Shown: one piece after another, positions 58,483 to 64,000 of the stretch
Position numbering within the stretch: position 1 is the stretch's first letter
Layout: each line of letters begins with the position of its first letter
Assembly (NCBI RefSeq): GCF_001659605.2
Contig: NC_035162.2
Coordinates: 25,152,161 to 25,216,160, forward strand
Reading direction: 5' to 3'
DNA: 64,000 nucleotides
From: Manihot esculenta
Taxonomy: Eukaryota; Streptophyta; Magnoliopsida; Malpighiales; Euphorbiaceae
Made by a program: the position numbers and the translations under genes
Notes under the pieces: generated by a model
Told to the model about the DNA's origin: nothing
The model's database searches: none
The model's input: the letters and a program-made list of their open reading frames with translations, nothing else

Positions 58483-59023
58483 CGTCCCTTCACTCCAAGC
58501 CACCGGCCACACTTCTCTTCCTCTTCTCTTTCTTTTATTTTGTGTTTTGTTTTAGCCATGAGTGGCTGAAACCTTTTTTCTAGTTGAAGATTATGTGAAA
58601 CTTTAGTTGTTTTATGGATTGGGAGATATGAACATACATTGTTTATCTTTTGTTTTTCAATATTTATGCAATTTCATGCTTAATTCCATTGTTGCTTTGT
58701 GATTTAGATCAATAGGGCCAATTGATTATTGATTGCAAGGTAATAATTTATTAGTTTGGATAGTTTTAAGTCCGTAATTGCTTGGATTATTCAAACACAA
58801 GTAACTCTTGGTGTAAAAACTAAGAAAATTGCATAATCTAGCAATATCACCATACGTTTAGGTAGCTAGAATTAGGTCTCTCTATTTATTAATGCAATTG
58901 ACAGTTGTTAGATGCCAAAGGCCCAAGGACATTCATTAGCAACTTGTTGATTAGTGATTAGTTAGAGGACGTTCCCTAATTAATTTATGCTTAAGGAGGG
59001 ATATGGTGGTGAGAAGCGTCTTC
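58483..59023. repeat. Host LTR-like sequence, middle part
   Basis: Continues the sequence interrupted at 44575. It contains CATGAGTGGCTGAAACC (58558-58574), a phrase common near the 5' end of transcripts of some plant gypsy LTRs. No ORF. Ends at the TCTTC target duplication. Confidence 0.45.
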
Positions 59024-60428
59024 TGTAATACCCGGCTAGACCCCGGCATCGGAATTCCTATTTTTCCGGTAGAATCTCGGATGTCAAAAACCTCTAAAAG
59101 GGTAAAATATGTTTTACTAAAATGTTTTCATGTGTTTTAAGGTTTTAAGTAAGAAAGAAATTGAGTTTTTGAAAGAAAAGCACCTTGGAAGGAAATCCAG
59201 GTTCAGCCGCCGAACCCCATTTTCAGCCGCCGAACATTGGTGACTTTAGGGAGCACCTTTGGCCCCGAAGGTGGTCTGGCCAGCCACCTATAAAAGGCCC
59301 CATGTCCGAAAATGGGCGAGTTTTCTTCCCCATTTTCGGGCAAAGGTGAGTCCATGCCCTTCCATGGTTAGTTTTGATGATTTCCTTCAAATCCTTCATG
59401 TTTTTGACAAGTTTTAACTTAGTTTTGAAGATTTTGAGCTAAAGATCAAGTTTTTGAAGCTTGGAGACTCGAAGCTCGATTTCTCCCATCTCCGAGTTTG
59501 GACCACCTCTCCTCTCGATTTTTTAAGAGGTAAGAGTAGATCATACCTTTCTTATATGTTTTTAGTGAGTTTTGAGGGGTTTTAGAAAGGTTTGATGCAT
59601 GATTAGGATAGTTGCAAATGTTAGGGTTTATGTGAGTTAAATGATGCAATGTATGTTTATTATTTGTTAAAATGTGATGTTGTTGGGGTATAGGCTAGTT
59701 TTAAGCCCCTAAATGCTTAAGAGTGTGTTTATGCATGTTTTTGCATGGTTTGGTTTGATTGGAAGGTTTGGTTAGCTGAATGAGGGAGAGGAACTCGAGT
59801 TCTGCCATTCTGGAAGAACTCAGGTTCGGCAGCCGAAACCATGTTCGGCCGCCGAACCTGCCTGAGGAGGCAGTTTTGGCTGCCGAACCCTGCCCCCGAA
59901 AGTTTGGACTTTCAGCTCTAAAGGGGACTTTCGGCCGCCGAACCTGCCGCCGAAAGTGCCCTGTTCAGCCTTCCTTTGCATGCTTTCTATGATTATTTTA
60001 TGGTGTTTTAGGGGGTTTTTGGGGAGTTGTTCAGAGTCATGTTAGTGTATGTTTGGTCCCTCATTTGAGTCCACCTGTGTAGGTTCAGACCCGAGGAATT
60101 GAGGACCCCAGCAGTGAGACAGCTGCTTCAGAGTCTTCTCAGAGTCAGCCTGAGGTGAGTAGAATGGATCTTTATGTTTCAAAGTAAATAAATTTTGAGC
60201 ATGTTCATGCATCATGAATGCCATGATATGTACTAGGTTGTTTGCATTAGAATTCACGAATATATTGCATTGCATTCTATGATGTTGATGTGGATGGATG
60301 TTGGATGATCCATTAGCCCTTGATATGATATGATGACGATAAGACGGTATGTAAGACCAGTGAGGCCCATTCTACGCCCCTAGCACAGAGTAAGAGAAAG
60401 ACCAGTGAGGCCAATTCTATGCCCCTGG

Positions 60429-62164
60429 TGTAATACCCGGCTAGACCCCGGCGTCGGAATTCATACTTTTCGGCGGAATCTCCGTTGGAATCTGGAATTC
60501 GAGGATGTCGGAGTTTTCTAGAAGGGTAAAAGAAAACATAAACCCTACCCATGCAAACCATGCAAAAACCACACTTAAACCCTTCAAAACTCACTTAAAA
60601 CATAAAGAAAGGTGAGGATCCATGCTTACCTCTTGAAGATCGAGAGGATTGATGGTCTAAACTCGGAGATGCAAGGAAAAACAGATCTAAAACCTCCAAG
60701 CCTCACAACTTAGCTTCTTTGCTCAAAAACTTCAAAACCAACATGAAAACTACTTAAAACTTGCTCAACTTTGGAGGCAGCATCTACCTTTGGTGGAGTT
60801 TGCCTACAATAACAGCTATCATGCTAGCATAGGGATGGCTCTGTATGAAGCTCTGTATGGAAGGAAGTGCAGGTCACCTGTTTGCTGGGAAGAAGTTGGA
60901 GAGAGGTCCTTAGCAGGGCCTGAGTTGATTGAGATCACCAGCAGGGTCGTGCCTATTATCAGAGAAAGAATCAAAACTACTGTGAGTCGACAGAAAAGCT
61001 ATGCAGATGTCCGCAGGAAGCATCTAGAGTAATCTGTAACGACCCGGTGACCGGACCGCTACCGGCGCTATGATTCAGATCGACTTAAGGTCGCCGGAAT
61101 CCATTGCAAGCTTACTATGCATTCTGTAAACCTAGTAAATCCCATACATGATCAACAATTTCCATAAAAATTTGAACCTTTACATCTACCAAGCTTAACC
61201 TGTGCAAAAACCACACTTAAACCCTTCAAAACTCACTTAAAACATAAAGAAAGGTAAGGATCCATGCTTACCTCTTGAAGATCGAGAGGATTGATGGTCT
61301 AAACTCGGAGATGCAAGGAAAAACAAATTCGAAACCTCCAAGCCTCACAACTTAGCTTCTTTGCTCAAAAACTTCAAAACCAACATGAAAACTACTTAAA
61401 ACTTGCTCAACTTTGAAGAAAAACAAGAAATCAACCAAAGGAGGTCAATAACTCACCTATACCCGAAAAGAGAGAGAAAACTCACCTCTAATCCGGATAA
61501 GGGACCCTTTTATAGGTGGTCGGTCAACCACCTTCGACGGCCAGAGCTGTTTCCACAGCTTCACCACTTTCGGAAGCCGAACTTGGGCTTCGGTGGCTAC
61601 GAAAGCTAGCCACCTTCGGTGGCCTAACCTGGCATTTCCCTCCTTGGTCTTTTCTTTGCACAAACTCAAATTTCTTAATCAAAACACTAAAAACATTCAA
61701 AAACATTTTAGAAAACCTTTCTTTTACCCTTCTAGGAAACTCTGACATCCTCGAATTCCAGATTCCAACGGAGATTCCGCAGGAAAGTGAGAATTCCGAT
61801 GCCGGGGTCTAGCCGGGTATTACATTCTCCCCGCCTTAAGAACATTCATCCCCGAATGTTCCTCAACTAACACATGCAAAGGAAGAAATGATATATGTTG
61901 AGGACCAAGCTTAATATCTGAAATGATGACCCAACTAGAGCATTTGATGAGGGCTCTAGTATGGGATTTTATGTTTACAGAGAAATGTGCATGCACAGGG
62001 TTAAGCTTGGTAGACGAAAAGTTTCAAATGTTTATGGAAATTATTGATCATGTATGGGATTTACCAGGTTTACAGAATGCATAGTAGGCTTGCTACGGGT
62101 CCCGGCGGCCTTAAGCCGATCTGGATCCTAGCGCCGGTAGCGGTCCGGTCTCCGGGTCGTTACA
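60429..62164. mobile_element. Scrambled gypsy chimera with intact ends
   Basis: Perfect CCTGG duplications (60424-60428 and 62165-62169) flank TGTAATACCC...GGGTCGTTACA. Inside, in order: about 105 bp of LTR start (+), an inverted LTR piece (about 60538-60770), a pol fragment on + (about 60771-61031), an inverted LTR from about 61036 to GGGTATTACA at 61825, an inverted piece of the 3' leader/polypurine region (about 61826-61880), and the LTR end on + to 62164. The segment with AAAAACCACACTTAAACCC occurs twice (60572 and 61207). It is a reverse-transcription or self-integration product that inserted as a unit. Confidence 0.85.
60771..61031 (+). pseudogene. Gypsy integrase C-terminal fragment inside the chimera
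   Basis: FAYNNSYHASIGMALYEALY, then [20 protein letters not shown] and [20 protein letters not shown], matching the region between integrase core and GPY/F module in elements 1 and 2. It ends at a TAA after RKHLE. Only about 85 codons survive. Confidence 0.9.
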
Positions 62165-62870
62165 CCTGGCATATTGGAATGTTATGTTATGTTATGTTAA
62201 GAGAAAGACCAGTGAGGCCTATTCTATGCCCCTGGCACCATTGGAATGTGTAGAGGGCTATTGGTGACAAGTCCATCCTTGATGTGATTTGTTTGTGATG
62301 TGATGCATTCCATGAAAGCATATATTTTAATATACTGTTTTACTATTATGCTCACTGGGCTCTAGTAGCTCACCCCTTTCCCTTAACCCCCAGGCTTGCA
62401 GGTTCGGGATAGACCAAGAAGTCAGCAAGAGTAGAAGTATTGTGTTTGTAATAGTTATGGACATGAAGGATAATGTAATGTAATGTATTGCAAGATATTG
62501 TATAAAATTGTATTGAAGTTTAGTATTGTGCTTGGCCCTAATATTATGTTAATCCCCTCTTTGTACATGATCGTCATAAAATGTTTTATTGTTAAGAAAT
62601 ATTGACCAAGCTTGATGTATGTATGATGTCCCACTAGAGCATTTGATGAGGGCTCTTGTGTGGGGTTTATGTTATGGTTATGGTTATGATGTATGCAGGT
62701 CAAGCTTGGTGAATGAAAAAAATTTAAAATTTTTATGTAAATGTATGATCATGTATGGGATTTATCAGGTATGACAGGTTGTATGTTAGGCTTGCTACGG
62801 GTCCCGGCGACCTTAAGTCGATCTGGATCCTACTGCCGGTAGCGGTTTGATTTCAGGTCGTTACATCTTC

Positions 62871-63230
62871 CATCTCCATAACTAATTTATTGAATCAAGC
62901 AAAGGAACCTAAGTGTCAATGATCAATCCCAATAACTGAAATGGATCCAATTCTTCAACTAGAGCTTTTTGCATTATTGAATTTCTTTACTTTAATTGTT
63001 TGCTTTACTTTATTGCTTTCAGTATTAGTTTAATTCAATCAATCTCAAAACCCCCCCCCCTTTTTATTTTACTTTCAGTTTGTTTACTTGGTCTTGATAA
63101 GGAAAATAGGTAAGTATCAAGTCCCTATGGATTCGATCCTTTTGCCACTATCTATAGTTGTAAAATTGTTGATAACCAAAAATGTTATTTTTGACCGGTT
63201 TTGACAACCGCACAGTCATAAAGCCAGAGC
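62871..63230. repeat. Host LTR-like sequence, 3' part
   Basis: Ends with CAAGTCCCTATGGATTCGATCC and TTTTGACCGGTTTTGACA, sequence typical of the 3' part of some plant LTRs. Contains a C10-11 run at about 63050-63060. The LTR end is probably near 63214 but not certain. Confidence 0.45.
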
Positions 63231-64000
63231 CAACATACCCGGTAAAGGAGGTCCAGCTAGATAAGGATCAAAAGGTACGATTAGGTATTACGCTAACTGG
63301 AGAAACAAAGAATCATTTATAGAGTTACTAAAATGCCAAATGACCGCTTTTGCTTGGTCTCTAAAAGATATAATTGGGGTGGAACTGGCTCTCATCACTC
63401 ATAAACTGTCCATTGACAAAGCAGTTAAACCAATCCAACAGAAGAAAAGAAGGTTCGTGCCGAAGAGGTAGCAGGTGATCAAAGAAGAGACTAACAAGCT
63501 GTTAAGTGCATGATTAATAAAGGAGGTCCTGTATTCCATGTGGCTCGCTAATGTGGTCCTGGTGAAGAAGGCCAACAGAAAATGGAGAATGTGCATTGAT
63601 TTCACTAACTTGAATAAAGAATGTCCAAAAGATCATTACCCATTACCATCCATTGACAAGTTAGTAGACTCGACCTTAGGTCATACAGTGGTTTCCTATC
63701 TTGATGCCATTTTAGGTTACCACCAAATCATGATGAATCCTAAGGATGCAGAGAATACTGCATTCATTACAGATGAAGGAGTTTTTTGTTATAAAGTGAT
63801 GCTATTTGGACTAAAAAATGTAGGGGCAACTTATCAAAGGCTAGTGTTAGGCATCTTTAAAGACATAGTGGGGACCATAATTGAAGTGTATGTGGATGAC
63901 ATGGTGGTAAAGATTCGATCCTTGGAAGACCATCCAGATAATATTCAGAAAGTCTTTGACATACTGGACAAGGCAGATATGAAACTGGACCCTGAAAATT
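63231..64000 (+). pseudogene. Tat-like Ty3-gypsy reverse transcriptase, running off the window
   Basis: Reads SIDKAVKPIQQKKRRFVPKR, WLANVVLVKKANRKWRMCID (RT block), KECPKDHYPLPSIDKLVD, SYLDAILGYHQIMMNPKDAE, GLKNVGATYQRLV and EVYVDDMVVK (catalytic YVDD at about 63889-63900). The phrases ATYQRLV and VYVDDMVVK are typical of the Tat/Athila side of plant gypsy elements. In-frame stops and frame shifts occur before about 63500; the later part is open to the window edge. It follows LTR-like DNA without an evident gag, so the 5' part is deleted. Confidence 0.85.

Larger units (their letters stand above)
59024..62865 (+). mobile_element. Solo gypsy LTR (copy C), split by a nested chimera
   Basis: TGTAATACCC at the left and GGTCGTTACA at the right, with perfect TCTTC duplications at 59019-59023 and 62866-62870. 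Without the nested insertion (60429-62164 plus one CCTGG) it is about 2.1 kb. TATA box CTATAAAAGG near 59288. Palindromes are more decayed than in the other copies, for example TTCAGCCGCCGAA near 59212. A diverged subfamily. Confidence 0.92.

Noticed and set aside
60042..60594. Minus-strand frames in the solo LTR and chimera
   Set aside because: They fall in LTR non-coding sequence and cross the insertion junction at 60429.

Overview
This window is a repeat-dense, gene-free stretch of a plant nuclear genome. It is almost certainly a eudicot: the sequence is AT-rich and holds plant-type LINE, Mutator-like (MULE), Ty1-copia, chromovirus (Tekay/Del-type) and Tat-like Ty3-gypsy sequences, plus a Plant Mobile Domain gene. 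I cannot name the species. I see no convincing host gene, rRNA, tRNA gene or CRISPR. Every protein-coding stretch I recognise belongs to a transposable element, and most are broken.

Layout. (1) 1-16543: a decayed LINE (reverse transcriptase, zf-RVT, RNase H) is split at 746/13195 by a 12.4-kb MULE (747-13194) with a 9-bp target duplication. The MULE carries a broken MuDR-type transposase on the + strand and an antisense, spliced Plant Mobile Domain (PMD) pseudogene. It was itself invaded by a solo gypsy LTR (6316-8580) and by a 1.13-kb long-TIR MITE (9173-10302, 9-bp TSD). Both subterminal regions of the MULE are arrays of consecutive, mutually different DNA hairpins. (2) 16544-39942: a degenerate Ty1-copia element is split by three things: a composite LTR array (16663-23919), a solo gypsy LTR (24789-26947, TSD CCAAT) and a complete 9.76-kb Tekay-like gypsy (27188-36950, TSD TCAAG). 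The array is an LTR-internal-LTR-internal-LTR tandem of a small element whose only recognisable domain is an aspartic protease. (3) 39943-44575: AT-rich sequence with a degenerate minisatellite (42655-43440). (4) 44576-58482: a second Tekay-like gypsy on the minus strand with an almost continuous gag-pol, containing a third copy of the protease-only element (52248-56156, TSD CGATC) that ends in a foldback of its own LTR. (5) 58483-64000: remains of a Tat-like gypsy (LTR-like DNA, then pol running off the window), invaded by another solo gypsy LTR (59024-62865, TSD TCTTC), which in turn holds a scrambled 1.74-kb retroelement chimera (60429-62164, TSD CCTGG).

How the parts relate. The 2.1-2.3-kb gypsy LTR family is the main invader: two full elements, three solo LTRs and one chimera. 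Each LTR has a cluster of odd-length palindromes, TTCGGC-N-GCCGAA, directly upstream of a TATA box and a second cluster downstream in the transcribed part. The protease-only element has the same tRNA-Met-type primer site as the gypsy elements, but no gag, reverse transcriptase or integrase, so it must be mobilised in trans. The most noteworthy signals are the MULE hairpin arrays with apparent compensatory changes, the LTR palindrome clusters, the protease-only element family whose ORF runs through the polypurine tract into its LTR, and two TSD-flanked aberrant reverse-transcription products.
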